Below, one piece after another: positions 1 to 8,513 of a stretch of 64,000 bases of DNA. How positions within the stretch are numbered: position 1 is the stretch's first letter; each line of letters begins with the position of its first letter. The position numbers were made by a program, and so were the translations under genes. The notes under the pieces are model-generated. The model was not told where the DNA came from. It saw only the letters and a list, made by a program, of their open reading frames with translations, and did no database searches. The DNA is from an uncultured Eubacteriales bacterium (GTDB lineage: Bacteria; Bacillota; Clostridia; Oscillospirales; Acutalibacteraceae): positions 1 to 64,000 of the forward strand of contig CAKSHH010000010.1 in the NCBI GenBank assembly GCA_934456435.1. Direction: 5' to 3'.

Positions 1-76
1 GCGGATGTAGCTCATCTGGTAGAGCGCCACCTTGCCAAGGTGGAGGTAGCGGGTTCGAGCCCCGTCATCCGCTCCA
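1..76 (+). tRNA. tRNA-Gly (anticodon GCC), CCA encoded
   Basis: A complete cloverleaf can be folded. The 7-bp acceptor stem (1-7 with 66-72) pairs perfectly. The D arm is at 10-25, and the anticodon stem-loop is CCACC-TTGCCAA-GGTGG with anticodon GCC. The T loop is TTCGAGC. The discriminator base and an encoded CCA follow at 73-76. An intrinsic terminator starts a few bases later. Confidence 0.97.
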
Positions 77-80
77 TATT

Positions 81-107
81 AAGGACACCGTTGCGGTGTC
101 CTTTTTT
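81..107 (+). terminator. Intrinsic terminator of the tRNA-Gly transcript
   Basis: The perfect stem AAGGACACCG/CGGTGTCCTT with a short loop is followed by a run of T residues, five bases after the tRNA CCA end. Confidence 0.9.
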
Positions 108-235
108 GTTTTGTAATTTTAATATATCTTGCTGCAAAACCGTATTTTGATATAGGATAAGTCAGCTTCCTTTCAAAATCCTGCACAAAAAGGGAGTTTT
201 CGTTTTAGTTACTATGCAGAAAAACAGGCGAAATA

Positions 236-264
236 TTGAAATAAAAGGCTGATTTGTTTATACT
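236..264 (+). promoter_or_regulatory. SigA-type promoter for the ABC exporter gene
   Basis: TTGAAA (236-241), a 17-nt spacer and TATACT (259-264) lie about 30 nt upstream of the ATG at 295. The spacing is ideal and the hexamers are near consensus. Confidence 0.6.
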
Positions 265-294
265 TTAAAGGTGAAAAGCAAGGGAGGTACTTAT

Positions 295-2043
295 ATGAAC
301 AAAACCGAATCACGTTCAAAGCAAATCCTTCGCGCTTCAATAAAGAAACATATACCGATGCTCGTTTCAATTCTCGCATTGGCGTTGATAATTACGGCTT
401 TGTCGGTCGTTAACCCGATTATTTATCAGAAAGCCGCCGATGAATTTATCCCGGAGAAAAACTTTCGGGCTTTGATTGTGTGCATCTGCATCACGGTCGC
501 CGTTCCCGTAATCGGTGCGCTGATTGCACTTTTGAAAAACAGGCTGAATTACAGGTTCGGCAAAAAATGTATCTATGATGTCACGGACACGGTGTTCAAA
601 AAGCTCCTTCGCTGTAACTATGCTCAGTACAGTCAATATGACTCCGTGACTTTATCAAACATTCTGACGCGAAGCGCGGAGGCTATTCCGTCACTTTATT
701 TGAACTCGATTATAAACACGATTGCCGACGCGGTTCAGTTCATTGTGATTTTCGCAATGCTTCTGCACTACAACGTGTTCCTCACGCTCATCGTTTTAAT
801 AATTTTACCTATATCATATTTTATAACCAAATCACAAAAACGCAGGATGCGCGAAGCATCGCACGCAGGACTCGTGGAACAGCGCAAATTTCAAAAAAGC
901 ATCGTTCAGTTTTTCAACGGAATGAAAACCGTTCGCTCGTATAACGCTTACTCCAATGCCGAAAAGGATTTTGAAAACGGTTATGAGCGGTTCAACAGAG
1001 CCGAGTGGGAGTTCAGGAAAAATGAGTGTCTCGCAGGAGATGTCCTGCCGACGGCGGCATCACAAATTGTTATCGGTGCGGCGTTTGCAGTCGGAGCAGT
1101 CTTTGCTGTAAAGGGTCAGATGACAATCGGCGCGCTGATTGCCGTTATCGCTTATCTTCCGTCTCTTGTCTCGTCGCTGAACGGTATTATGAAAGCAAAG
1201 CTGAGCATAAATTCCATTGAAAATATCCTCGGTGAATTTGATAATATCCTGAGTCTTGACGACGAAAAGTCAAGCTCCGTTATGCCGGATTCTTCGTCGG
1301 ACACGGTTGTTTCGATTGAAAATGCCGATTTTTCTTATGACAGGGAAAACTTCAATCTGCATATTGATAATCTGGAGATACAAAAGGGTACATTCGTCGC
1401 GATTGTTGGAGGTTCGGGCGGCGGAAAGTCGTCCGTTATGGATATTGTAAATAAGTTTTTCTCCGTAAAATCGGGCAATGTAAAGGTGTTCGGAAAAGAC
1501 ATAAACGAAATTGACACCGATTCGCTTCGCCGTATGTATTCCGTCGTTCCCCAAAATACTTTCCTTTTTAACGATACGGTAGAGAGAAACATCTCTTTTC
1601 CGCAGGAGCCGGATTCGGCGAGGATAAATGAAGTGATAGAGAAAGCGCAGTTAAGGGAATTTGTAGACGGACTTCCCGAACGTGAAAAGACCGTTATAAG
1701 CGATTTCGGCGAGAACATATCGGGCGGTGAAGCCCAGAGAATCTTAATAGCAAGGGCGCTTTACCGCGATGCGCCTGTCATGCTTCTTGATGAGCCGACT
1801 GCCGCGCTGGATGCCGAAACCTCAAAGAAAATATTTGATATGCTTTCAGCAGAGAACAGGAAAAACGGAAAAACAATTCTGATGATTACCCACGACGTTA
1901 AAAAGGCGTTTTATGCCGACAAGGCGGTTGTCATAGACGGCGGCAGAATCGCCGAATTGGGCACACCGGAGGAATTGCAGAAAAACGGCGGTTTGTTCAA
2001 TACTCTTCTTGCCGCGCAGGCGGCACGGAACAATGAACAATAA
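295..2043 (+). CDS. ABC exporter half-transporter (fused membrane and ATPase domains)
   Basis: A 582-aa ATP-driven exporter subunit. The N-terminal ~310 residues hold several hydrophobic transmembrane segments. The C-terminal ATPase has Walker A GGSGGGKSS, the signature ISGGEAQR, Walker B MLLDEPTAALD and the switch histidine in ITHD. Because all of the catalytic motifs are intact, a homodimer could work. I chose the ATG at 295 because AGGGAGG sits 7 nt upstream; an in-frame GTG at 271 has no ribosome site. The neighbour downstream is an N-acetyltransferase 15 nt away, probably co-transcribed, so a drug-resistance role for the pair is possible but not shown. The substrate is unknown. Confidence 0.88.
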   Translation: MNKTESRSKQILRASIKKHIPMLVSILALALIITALSVVNPIIYQKAADEFIPEKNFRALIVCICITVAVPVIGALIALLKNRLNYRFGKKCIYDVTDTVFKKLLRCNYAQYSQYDSVTLSNILTRSAEAIPSLYLNSIINTIADAVQFIVIFAMLLHYNVFLTLIVLIILPISYFITKSQKRRMREASHAGLVEQRKFQKSIVQFFNGMKTVRSYNAYSNAEKDFENGYERFNRAEWEFRKNECLAGDVLPTAASQIVIGAAFAVGAVFAVKGQMTIGALIAVIAYLPSLVSSLNGIMKAKLSINSIENILGEFDNILSLDDEKSSSVMPDSSSDTVVSIENADFSYDRENFNLHIDNLEIQKGTFVAIVGGSGGGKSSVMDIVNKFFSVKSGNVKVFGKDINEIDTDSLRRMYSVVPQNTFLFNDTVERNISFPQEPDSARINEVIEKAQLREFVDGLPEREKTVISDFGENISGGEAQRILIARALYRDAPVMLLDEPTAALDAETSKKIFDMLSAENRKNGKTILMITHDVKKAFYADKAVVIDGGRIAELGTPEELQKNGGLFNTLLAAQAARNNEQ

Positions 2044-2058
2044 CACGGGGGTGTTTTT

Positions 2059-2628
2059 ATGGACGATATAAAAATTCGCATAGCTTCACCCGATGACGCG
2101 GAAAAGCTTTTGGAAATCTATGCTCCATACGTTCTGAAAACGGCGATAACATTTGAATATGATGTTCCGACCGTTGCTGAATTTAAAAGGCGGATGGAGC
2201 ACACGCTTGAAAGATACCCGTATCTTGTTGCCGAGTGCGGCGGTGAGATAGTGGGCTATGCCTACACGGGCTCGTTCGTCGGCAGAGCAGCGTATGACCA
2301 TTCTGCGGAGACTTCCATATATGTTGCCGAAGGCTGCCGCCGCGGCGGATTCGGAAAGCGCCTGTACGAAGCGATAGAGGAGATTTCGGCGGCGCAGAAC
2401 ATTATCAATTTGTATGCCTGCATCGGTTATCCTGAGGTTGAGGACGAGCACCTGACGATGAACAGCGTCAATTTCCACGAGCACCTCGGATACAAGCTTG
2501 TCGGCAGGTTTACGAGGTGCGGAAGAAAGTTTGACACCTGGTACGATATGGTTTGGATGGAGAAGATGATCGGCGAACACGGTGAAGATGTTGACGATTT
2601 CATACCGTTTACGGAATTGCAGATATAA
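2059..2628 (+). CDS. GNAT-family N-acetyltransferase, phosphinothricin acetyltransferase-like
   Basis: A 189-aa cytosolic enzyme expected to transfer acetyl from acetyl-CoA to an amine. The order of elements fits the Pat/Bar subgroup: IRIASPDDAEKLLEIY at the start, a central ETSIYV strand, the acetyl-CoA loop RRGGFGKRLYEA, and a C-terminal SVNFHEHLGYKLVGRF block. Length matches the family (about 165-190 aa). It follows the ABC exporter by 15 nt in the same direction and is closed by a terminator. The natural substrate may be a methionine-sulfone-type amino acid analogue, as for many chromosomal Pat homologues; this is inference from the family. Confidence 0.85.
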   Translation: MDDIKIRIASPDDAEKLLEIYAPYVLKTAITFEYDVPTVAEFKRRMEHTLERYPYLVAECGGEIVGYAYTGSFVGRAAYDHSAETSIYVAEGCRRGGFGKRLYEAIEEISAAQNIINLYACIGYPEVEDEHLTMNSVNFHEHLGYKLVGRFTRCGRKFDTWYDMVWMEKMIGEHGEDVDDFIPFTELQI

Positions 2629-2632
2629 AAAT

Positions 2633-2666
2633 ACCGCCTGAAGCTTTTTCAGGCGGTCGATTTTTT
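2633..2666. terminator. Bidirectional intrinsic terminator between convergent genes
   Basis: The stem ACCGCCTGAA/TTCAGGCGGT is flanked by an A-rich run on one side and a T run on the other. It can serve both the acetyltransferase (+) and the MATE gene (-). Confidence 0.85.
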
Positions 2667-2674
2667 AATAATTT

Positions 2675-4039
2675 TTACTCATCGTCTTTTATCGGCTTGA
2701 TTATTTTTTTGTAAAGCACGATAAAGCAGGTGATAGAAACGACAGACGCGGCAAAATCGGCGATTGAATATGACCACCAAACGAGGCTGTCATTGCCGAT
2801 TGAAAGTCCGTATCTCGCAAGTACATAGGCGACGGGAATGAGCACGACAAGCTGACGGATAAACGAGCTTATCATTGAAAAAATGCTCTTTCCGAAGGAC
2901 TGAAACACGCCGCTGAGGGCGATGTTTGCGCCTGCAAAAAGGAAGCTTACGCTGATTATTTTTAGCGCAGGAATACCTATTCTGAGCATTTCGGGAGTCG
3001 CCGAGAAAAAGCCGAGCAAAACCTTTGGCAATGCGAAGAAAAGGATTGCACCGATTATGCTGAAAGCCTCTGCGTACACGACCGAAAGCTTGATGGTCTT
3101 TATCATACGATGCTTTTTCATTGCGCCGTAGTTGTAGGCGATTATAGGAATAACTCCGTTGTTGAGACCGAAAATCGGCATACAAATAAAGCTGTTGAGC
3201 TTGAAAAATGCACCGAAAACGTTGACCGAAAGCTCCCTGCCGATGGTGTAAGCAATGAGAATTTTGTTCATGAAATAGGTCATGACGGAGCCGATCGCAA
3301 CCATGAGAATTGACGGAACTCCGATTTTGTAGATCTCGCCGATGAAGCGTCCGCTCGGCTTAAACTTTTTGAAATCAAGGTGCAGATCGGGATTCTTGCG
3401 GCGGTTGAAATAGACGGCAAGAATGAAAGCGATTATCTGACCGATAACCGTTGCGATTGCCGCACCGCGAACACCCATTTTGAACACGAAAATGAACACC
3501 GGGTCAAGAATAATGTTGATGATTGCGCCGACGCCCTGAGTTATCATTGTGTAAAAGGTTCTGCCCGTTGACTGCAAAAGGCGCTCATACATAATCTCAA
3601 AGAAAATGCCGAAGCTTGCGCCGCAGCAAACCTGAAGATACTTTGTGCCCTCGTCGATAATGTATTGAACGGACGTTTGCGAGCTGATGAAAAGTCTTGA
3701 ACCAAACACGCCGAAAAGGAAAAATGCTATTGAGCTGAGCAGGGCAAGAAAAACGCCGTTCTCAGCGATTTTATTTGCGCGTTCACCGTTCTTTTCGCCG
3801 AGCGCACGCGAGATGAGCGCATTTACGCCGACCGCCGTACCTGTTGCAAAGCCTATCATCAGGTTCTGCGCGGGGAATGAAAGCGAAACTGCCGTGAGTG
3901 ATTCCTGGTTGACCATTGCGACAAACACCGAATCAACAATGTTATAAAGCGCCTGCACAAGCATTGAAATAATCATCGGCAGGGACATATTGATAATAAG
4001 TTTATTTACGGGCATAACACCCATTTTGTTTTCTTCCAA
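2675..4039 (-). CDS. MATE-family multidrug efflux transporter
   Basis: A 454-aa inner-membrane antiporter with about twelve hydrophobic segments in two pseudo-repeats, typical for MATE proteins (about 450 aa). It opens with PVNKLIINMSLPMIISMLVQ and contains the family-like stretch ALYNIVDSVFVA. The start is a TTG at 4039: AAAGGAG lies 8 nt upstream, while the in-frame ATG five codons later lacks a site. It probably expels cationic compounds using Na+ or H+. The gene stands alone, and its upstream region has a promoter overlapped by a 13-bp inverted repeat, suggesting a dedicated repressor. Substrate unknown. Confidence 0.9.
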   Translation of the reverse strand: MEENKMGVMPVNKLIINMSLPMIISMLVQALYNIVDSVFVAMVNQESLTAVSLSFPAQNLMIGFATGTAVGVNALISRALGEKNGERANKIAENGVFLALLSSIAFFLFGVFGSRLFISSQTSVQYIIDEGTKYLQVCCGASFGIFFEIMYERLLQSTGRTFYTMITQGVGAIINIILDPVFIFVFKMGVRGAAIATVIGQIIAFILAVYFNRRKNPDLHLDFKKFKPSGRFIGEIYKIGVPSILMVAIGSVMTYFMNKILIAYTIGRELSVNVFGAFFKLNSFICMPIFGLNNGVIPIIAYNYGAMKKHRMIKTIKLSVVYAEAFSIIGAILFFALPKVLLGFFSATPEMLRIGIPALKIISVSFLFAGANIALSGVFQSFGKSIFSMISSFIRQLVVLIPVAYVLARYGLSIGNDSLVWWSYSIADFAASVVSITCFIVLYKKIIKPIKDDE

Positions 4040-4072
4040 TTTGTCATCTCCTTTTATGCACCGTGTTATTAT

Positions 4073-4101
4073 AACATATTACGACCGAATTTGCTATACA
4101 A
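4073..4101 (-). promoter_or_regulatory. Probable promoter of the MATE gene
   Basis: On the minus strand TTGTAT (4101-4096), a 17-nt spacer and TATGTT (4078-4073) can be read. A perfect TATAAT also lies at 4073-4068 but without a well-spaced -35. The -35 lies inside the palindrome at 4081-4120. Confidence 0.5.
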
Positions 4102-4120
4102 AGTTCACAAATTCAGTCGT
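4081..4120. promoter_or_regulatory. Inverted repeat, candidate operator for the MATE gene
   Basis: The arms ACGACCGAATTTG (4081-4093) and CAAATTCAGTCGT (4108-4120) match at 12 of 13 positions and flank a 14-nt spacer holding the -35 region. Size and position resemble operators of dimeric TetR/MarR/MerR-type regulators. Confidence 0.6.
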
Positions 4121-4161
4121 ATGTATTTTGTGCAAAATATGGTGAGATATTGATAAAAGAT

Positions 4162-4485
4162 TTATTCAAATGACATTCCGTAAGGCCATTCGACAAGACT
4201 GCCGATATCGTAAATTTTTGTGTATCCGAGCTCGGCGAGAGCCTCCGCGGCAAGCCGCGCGCGTTCGCCTGTTTTGCAGTAGACGAGTAGGGGCGTGTCT
4301 TTCGACGGAATCAGCTCGGCGGCGGTTTCGGCATTGATTGTGTCAACGTCAAAGTTGACCGCACCCTCGGCGTGACCCGTAAAAAATTCCTCGTCCGTGC
4401 GGACGTCAAACATTATGCAGTCGCTGTTTTCGTCGATAATTTTTTTAGCCTCTTCAAATGTAACATTGGTGTAGCTGTGATTCAT
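4162..4485 (-). CDS. Rhodanese-like domain protein
   Basis: A 107-aa single-domain sulfurtransferase-type protein. It has the DVRTDEEFFTGHAEGAVNFD entry motif and the active-site loop VYCKTGERAR with the catalytic cysteine. Such stand-alone rhodaneses carry persulfide sulfur or act as thiosulfate sulfurtransferases in the cytosol. A ribosome site (CAGAGG) precedes the ATG at 4485. It lies 84 nt after the DUF4430 lipoprotein gene in the same direction and may be at the tail of the cobalamin operon, though nothing in the protein links it to corrinoids. Confidence 0.88.
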   Translation of the reverse strand: MNHSYTNVTFEEAKKIIDENSDCIMFDVRTDEEFFTGHAEGAVNFDVDTINAETAAELIPSKDTPLLVYCKTGERARLAAEALAELGYTKIYDIGSLVEWPYGMSFE

Positions 4486-4569
4486 AATTAACCTCTGCGT
4501 GCTTTTTTATGTTGTTATTATAAAGCATCGGCGGCAATTCGTCAATCGTAAAAACTGCTGATTTGTCGA

Positions 4570-5337
4570 TTAGGAAAAATGTCCGCCGATATCGTCGCCG
4601 AGGTCGCAGGTGTAAAGGAACCTGATAACGTCGCCGTTTTTGACCGTGTATTTATTGACGCCGTAATTCGGAAAAACCCCGTTGACCGAGTACATCCAGC
4701 CTGAGCCGCTTCCGCAGTCCTTTTCATAAATCTGGTGTATTCCGCGGATGTATTCGCTGTCGTAGCCGGGTGTGTAGACATACTCAATTTGTATGCCTGA
4801 TTTGCGGCAGTAGTTGCAGTTGTCTGTACACACCGATTCCGCGCACGCCTTTTTTATCACGTCAAACACGGTGCTTCCATCAGGAACGGTAAACTGCTGT
4901 TGCTTGAGAATAACACCGCTTTTCGGCAGAAAAGGCTTTTTTTCGGGGCGGAGATCTCCGAGGTTATTGTATATGGTCTTACATTCAATTTCAACGGTGC
5001 AGGAAACGGTTTTTGCTGTCGGCTGTTTCTTGGTGGAAGCAGTCGGCTCCGTCCTCTTTGCTGTTGTTGTTTTCGCTGTCGTTTTGCCGACATCGGCAGT
5101 AGCAGCGGCTTTAGCGGCAGTAGTGGTTTTCGTCGTGGCTGAAGCCGCTTCTTTTACAGTTTTATCGGTCGAATTTCCCTCATTGCCTGTGCCGCTGACG
5201 GTCGTTGTTGTCACGGATGAGACCGAAGTCGACGGGGCGAGAGTCTCAACCGTTACTCCGCATCCGGAGAAAACAAGCATAAGCACGGCGAGGAAAATCA
5301 AACTGAATCTTTTAATTTTATGCTCTGAAAAGTTCAT
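4570..5337 (-). CDS. Lipoprotein with transcobalamin-like C-terminal (DUF4430) domain
   Basis: A 255-aa predicted surface lipoprotein. A signal peptide ends in a near-lipobox (VFSGC, cysteine near residue 23). A Thr/Ala/Lys-rich linker of about 90 residues follows. The C-terminal ~130 residues form a DUF4430 domain (GSTVFDVIKKA, then GWMYSVNGVFPNYGV and NGDVIRFLYT), the fold that closes over cobalamin in animal transcobalamin and intrinsic factor. It also has a CTDNCNYC cysteine cluster. The ATG at 5337 overlaps the upstream S-component gene by 20 bp, so the two are translationally coupled. Probable role: extracellular corrinoid capture for the ECF transporter. That role is inferred from operon and riboswitch. 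Confidence 0.85.
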   Translation of the reverse strand: MNFSEHKIKRFSLIFLAVLMLVFSGCGVTVETLAPSTSVSSVTTTTVSGTGNEGNSTDKTVKEAASATTKTTTAAKAAATADVGKTTAKTTTAKRTEPTASTKKQPTAKTVSCTVEIECKTIYNNLGDLRPEKKPFLPKSGVILKQQQFTVPDGSTVFDVIKKACAESVCTDNCNYCRKSGIQIEYVYTPGYDSEYIRGIHQIYEKDCGSGSGWMYSVNGVFPNYGVNKYTVKNGDVIRFLYTCDLGDDIGGHFS

Positions 5338-6025
5338 ATTTTTTTGCAATCCTTTCAAATGTTTCGCCGATATACGGCGCAAAAAGCGCAAGCGTGACAA
5401 AGGTAGTGGCGGCGTGAATAAGATTGAAGCTGACGCCCGACGCGTAAACCGCGAGAATCGCCTTGATGTCCGAGGACTGTGCAAAAAATAGCACCGAGCT
5501 TGTGTCAACAATGAATCCGTACACAGCAAAGCACAGCAAGCCCCCGACCGCCGCGACAAGCCACCTGTTGCGAGCGGATTTCTTTTTGTAAAATAACACT
5601 CCGCACAGGAAAGCGACCAGCCCCATTCCGAACATCTGGAACGGAGTGTGCGCTCCCTGACCGAAGATGACGTTGGAGACGAGCATTGAAAGCGCTCCGC
5701 ACAGAAATCCGACATCGGGCCCGAATGATATCGCCGCGAGAATGACTATTGCACACGTCAGCTTGACCTGCGGAAGCATAAACAGGGCAGCTCGTCCTGC
5801 GACGGCGAGCGCAACTATGCACGCAATGGTGACCAGCTCACGGGTTTGCAGCTTTTTCTTTTCAAGTGAAGCAAAGAGAGCCGCAAGAGCCAGCAGAATT
5901 GTGACCGCGCTTGCAAGGTAATACTGCTTGCCGCGAATGAGAAAAAAACAGCTGATAATGACAACGGGCGCGAGGAGAACGCATATAACGGAAGTTAAGG
6001 CATTTCCGCTCAATTTTTTAGGCAC
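5318..6025 (-). CDS. ECF transporter S component, probably for cobalamin/corrinoids
   Basis: A 235-aa integral membrane protein with about six hydrophobic segments. A region like that of many S components occurs near ILAAISFGPDVGFLCGALSM. The start is a GTG at 6025 with AAGGA upstream, and it overlaps the ATPase gene by 16 bp. It lies between the EcfA fusion and a DUF4430 lipoprotein in an operon headed by a cobalamin riboswitch, so a CbrT-like corrinoid-binding role is the best guess. Sequence alone does not establish the substrate; other vitamins remain possible. Confidence 0.82.
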   Translation of the reverse strand: MPKKLSGNALTSVICVLLAPVVIISCFFLIRGKQYYLASAVTILLALAALFASLEKKKLQTRELVTIACIVALAVAGRAALFMLPQVKLTCAIVILAAISFGPDVGFLCGALSMLVSNVIFGQGAHTPFQMFGMGLVAFLCGVLFYKKKSARNRWLVAAVGGLLCFAVYGFIVDTSSVLFFAQSSDIKAILAVYASGVSFNLIHAATTFVTLALFAPYIGETFERIAKKYELFRA

Positions 6026-7596
6026 TCGATCACGTCCTTATCTGTTATTGCACCGTCAATAAATCCGCGCGATATTTTGTTTGCGGCGGTGGTGTAGAAT
6101 CTGTTGCCGCAAAAGAAACGGCGTGTATCCTGAACCGCCGAAATTTCACCGTCAAAAAGCATGGCGCAAACGTCGGCATTCTCCGCGCAGAACTCAATGT
6201 CGTGCGATATGAGCACAACCGTTTTTCCGTGTTGTATCAAATCACGCAGTATGTCGGCAAAGATCACCTTAAATTCGGCGTCCATGCCCTTGGTCGGCTC
6301 GTCGAAAAAGTAAATGTCCCTGTTGCATAGCAGGAGCTTGGCGACGGCAAGTCTCTGCTGTTCGCCGCCGCTCAAATCAAACGGATGATTTTTAAACAGC
6401 TTTTTTGTCTGTGTGAGAGCCGCTGTTCTCTCCACTTTTTCATCATTACTGCATACGCTTTTCAGCTCGTCCTCAACTCTGCGTGAGGTGAAAAGTGTTC
6501 GCACCTCCTGCGGCATGACGGCACAGCTTCCGTTCATCTTAATCTTTCCGCTGTACGGCTTCTCCGTGCCTGCGGCAAGCTTTGAAAGCGTGGTTTTTCC
6601 CGCGCCGTTTCCGCCGAGAATCGCAAACACACAGTTCTGCGGAATTTTCAAATTGAGAGAGCGGATAATGTCGGCGCCGTTTCGCTCATATCTGAATGAA
6701 ACATTTTTAAATTCAACGGCATTTTTTTCGCTCAGACGTTTGACAGGCTTGTTTAGCTCACGGCAGGTGAGATGCTGTCCTTCAAGCAGACGCCTTGCGT
6801 CGCGAATGGTTTTCGGCGGCTTGCCCGTAAAGCCGGATTGAGCGAATATCCGTATTGATGTCGGCAGACTGAGCCTTACAAACAGGGGCAGACTGTCGAT
6901 TATTTTCATTATATCGTCCGGAGCTTCATCGGCAAGCGTTTGACCGTTTTCAAGAACCACGATTCGATCCGCGTGCCGGAAAATGTCCTCAAGCCTATGC
7001 TCGGTTATTATTACGGTTACGCCGAGATCACGGTTGATTCTGTTCACGGTGGCGAGGAATCTTTCTGCGGCTATCGGGTCGAGCCTTGAGGTCGGTTCGT
7101 CAAGTACCAAAACGTCGGGGTGCATTGCCATTATCGACGCAAGATTGAGTATCTGCTTCTGACCGCCGGAAAGCTCGCTGATTTTTTTATCAAACCAGCC
7201 GTCAATGCCGAAGTATGATGCCATTTCGGCAACGTGAAGCCGAATTTCCGATGTGTCAAGTCCGAGGTTTTCCAGCCCGAATGCCAGCTCATGCCAAACC
7301 TTGTCGGTCACTATCTGGCTTTCGGGATCCTGCATTACAAAGCCGATTTTCTGCGACTGAGTCCGCAGGTCGAGTGAGTCAAGCTCCTTGCCGTTGAAAT
7401 ATATTTTGCCGTCCCTTTTGCCGTGGGGCGCAATGGCAGGCTTCAGATGGCGGAGCAGGGTAGTCTTGCCGCAGCCGCTTTTGCCGCAGACAACGACATA
7501 CTCTCCCTCATGAACGCAAAGGGATATTCCGCGAAGCGACGGCTCATCGGCAAGAGAATAAGTGAAGCTTAAATTTTCGATTTTAATCTGTTCCAT
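6010..7596 (-). CDS. ECF transporter ATPase, EcfA1-EcfA2 fusion
   Basis: A 528-aa cytosolic protein with two complete ABC ATPase domains. The first has GKSGCGKTTLL, LSGGQKQI and VLVLDEPTSRLD. The second has GGNGAGKTTL, LSGGEQQRLAVAK and FFDEPTKGMD. In most ECF systems these are two separate subunits; here one chain supplies both. The ATG at 7596 is preceded by AAGGAGA and lies inside the end of the EcfT gene (28-bp overlap), which indicates coupled translation. It powers substrate release by the S component through EcfT. Both sites keep the catalytic glutamate, so both may hydrolyse ATP. Confidence 0.92.
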   Translation of the reverse strand: MEQIKIENLSFTYSLADEPSLRGISLCVHEGEYVVVCGKSGCGKTTLLRHLKPAIAPHGKRDGKIYFNGKELDSLDLRTQSQKIGFVMQDPESQIVTDKVWHELAFGLENLGLDTSEIRLHVAEMASYFGIDGWFDKKISELSGGQKQILNLASIMAMHPDVLVLDEPTSRLDPIAAERFLATVNRINRDLGVTVIITEHRLEDIFRHADRIVVLENGQTLADEAPDDIMKIIDSLPLFVRLSLPTSIRIFAQSGFTGKPPKTIRDARRLLEGQHLTCRELNKPVKRLSEKNAVEFKNVSFRYERNGADIIRSLNLKIPQNCVFAILGGNGAGKTTLSKLAAGTEKPYSGKIKMNGSCAVMPQEVRTLFTSRRVEDELKSVCSNDEKVERTAALTQTKKLFKNHPFDLSGGEQQRLAVAKLLLCNRDIYFFDEPTKGMDAEFKVIFADILRDLIQHGKTVVLISHDIEFCAENADVCAMLFDGEISAVQDTRRFFCGNRFYTTAANKISRGFIDGAITDKDVIECLKN

Positions 7597-8510
7597 TTGA
7601 TATTCTCCTTGATGTCGATTGTGAGCGGCGCAAAGCACAAAAGAAAATATGCCGCCGCGGAAATTATGTCTGTCAAAGTAAAGGGATATACGGTCATATT
7701 CAGTTCCCTGATGAAATACGATATGCCGTCGGTCGGGTGGTTGATTATGACGTAGGGGTTATATATGCTGTATGTAGCGCCGAGAACCGCGCCGACGGTT
7801 ACCGCCGCTTCGGCGGCAAAAATCAATACCGCAGCAATCGTGTCGCCCGTGTGCCATTGGAATCGTGAGTAATACGTTCTGCCTTTCAGACCGTAGCCTC
7901 TGGCTTTCATAGAATCGGCTGTTTCAATGGCGCTTTCAAGGCTCCACGAGACGAGAATACCGAAATTGCGGAGCCCGGATTTCAGCTTTCCGATGGGGCC
8001 GAGCTCCTGCGAACAGCCGAGTCCTTTCTGCGCGTCGGATACTTCCCTGAGTCTTTGGCGATAGAGCGGAACGAAGCGCAGTACCATTGAAACAACAAGC
8101 GCGCCTTTAGGAAGTATTTTTCCGAATGCGTGCATAAATTTGTCCTCCGTGACGACCTCGTTGCAACAAAAGAACCAGAGAATGACGGAAACGACCTCCA
8201 GCGAGGTCGTTATACCCATCATCAAGGCTTCAAAGGTGAAGATGTTTCCGGACGGCAAAGTGAAAAGCGGAGTAACTCCATAGTGATTGAAAAAGGAATT
8301 GATTATTACCACAAAAATGAGCATCGGGAAAAGAAAACCGAAGAATGTTTTTGCCCCTTTTTTGCCCGTGAGCTTCAGATAATATGCAAGTGAAGACGCA
8401 AAGGAAACAAGCAAATACAGGGGATGCCTGAACAGCATACCGAAAGTAATTACTCCGATAAAAAAGAGGATATTCACATGGGGGTGGTATTCCTTGAATC
8501 CCGATCTCAT
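7569..8510 (-). CDS. ecfT: ECF transporter transmembrane component EcfT
   Basis: A 313-aa CbiQ/EcfT-type membrane protein, slightly longer than the usual 265 aa. It has several membrane spans and the cytosolic coupling motif SMKARGYG (X-Arg-Gly), which docks on the ATPases. The first coupling motif is less typical (DAQKGLG). It begins 3 nt after the stop of the propeller gene and overlaps the ATPase gene. In this operon it links the ATPase fusion to the S component at 5318-6025. Confidence 0.9.
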   Translation of the reverse strand: MRSGFKEYHPHVNILFFIGVITFGMLFRHPLYLLVSFASSLAYYLKLTGKKGAKTFFGFLFPMLIFVVIINSFFNHYGVTPLFTLPSGNIFTFEALMMGITTSLEVVSVILWFFCCNEVVTEDKFMHAFGKILPKGALVVSMVLRFVPLYRQRLREVSDAQKGLGCSQELGPIGKLKSGLRNFGILVSWSLESAIETADSMKARGYGLKGRTYYSRFQWHTGDTIAAVLIFAAEAAVTVGAVLGATYSIYNPYVIINHPTDGISYFIRELNMTVYPFTLTDIISAAAYFLLCFAPLTIDIKENIKWNRLKSKI

Positions 8511-8513
8511 AGA

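Noticed and set aside
5338..5715. Upstream extension of the DUF4430 lipoprotein frame
   Set aside because: It runs through the S-component gene in another frame and would bury the signal peptide. The ATG at 5337 with the lipobox is far better.
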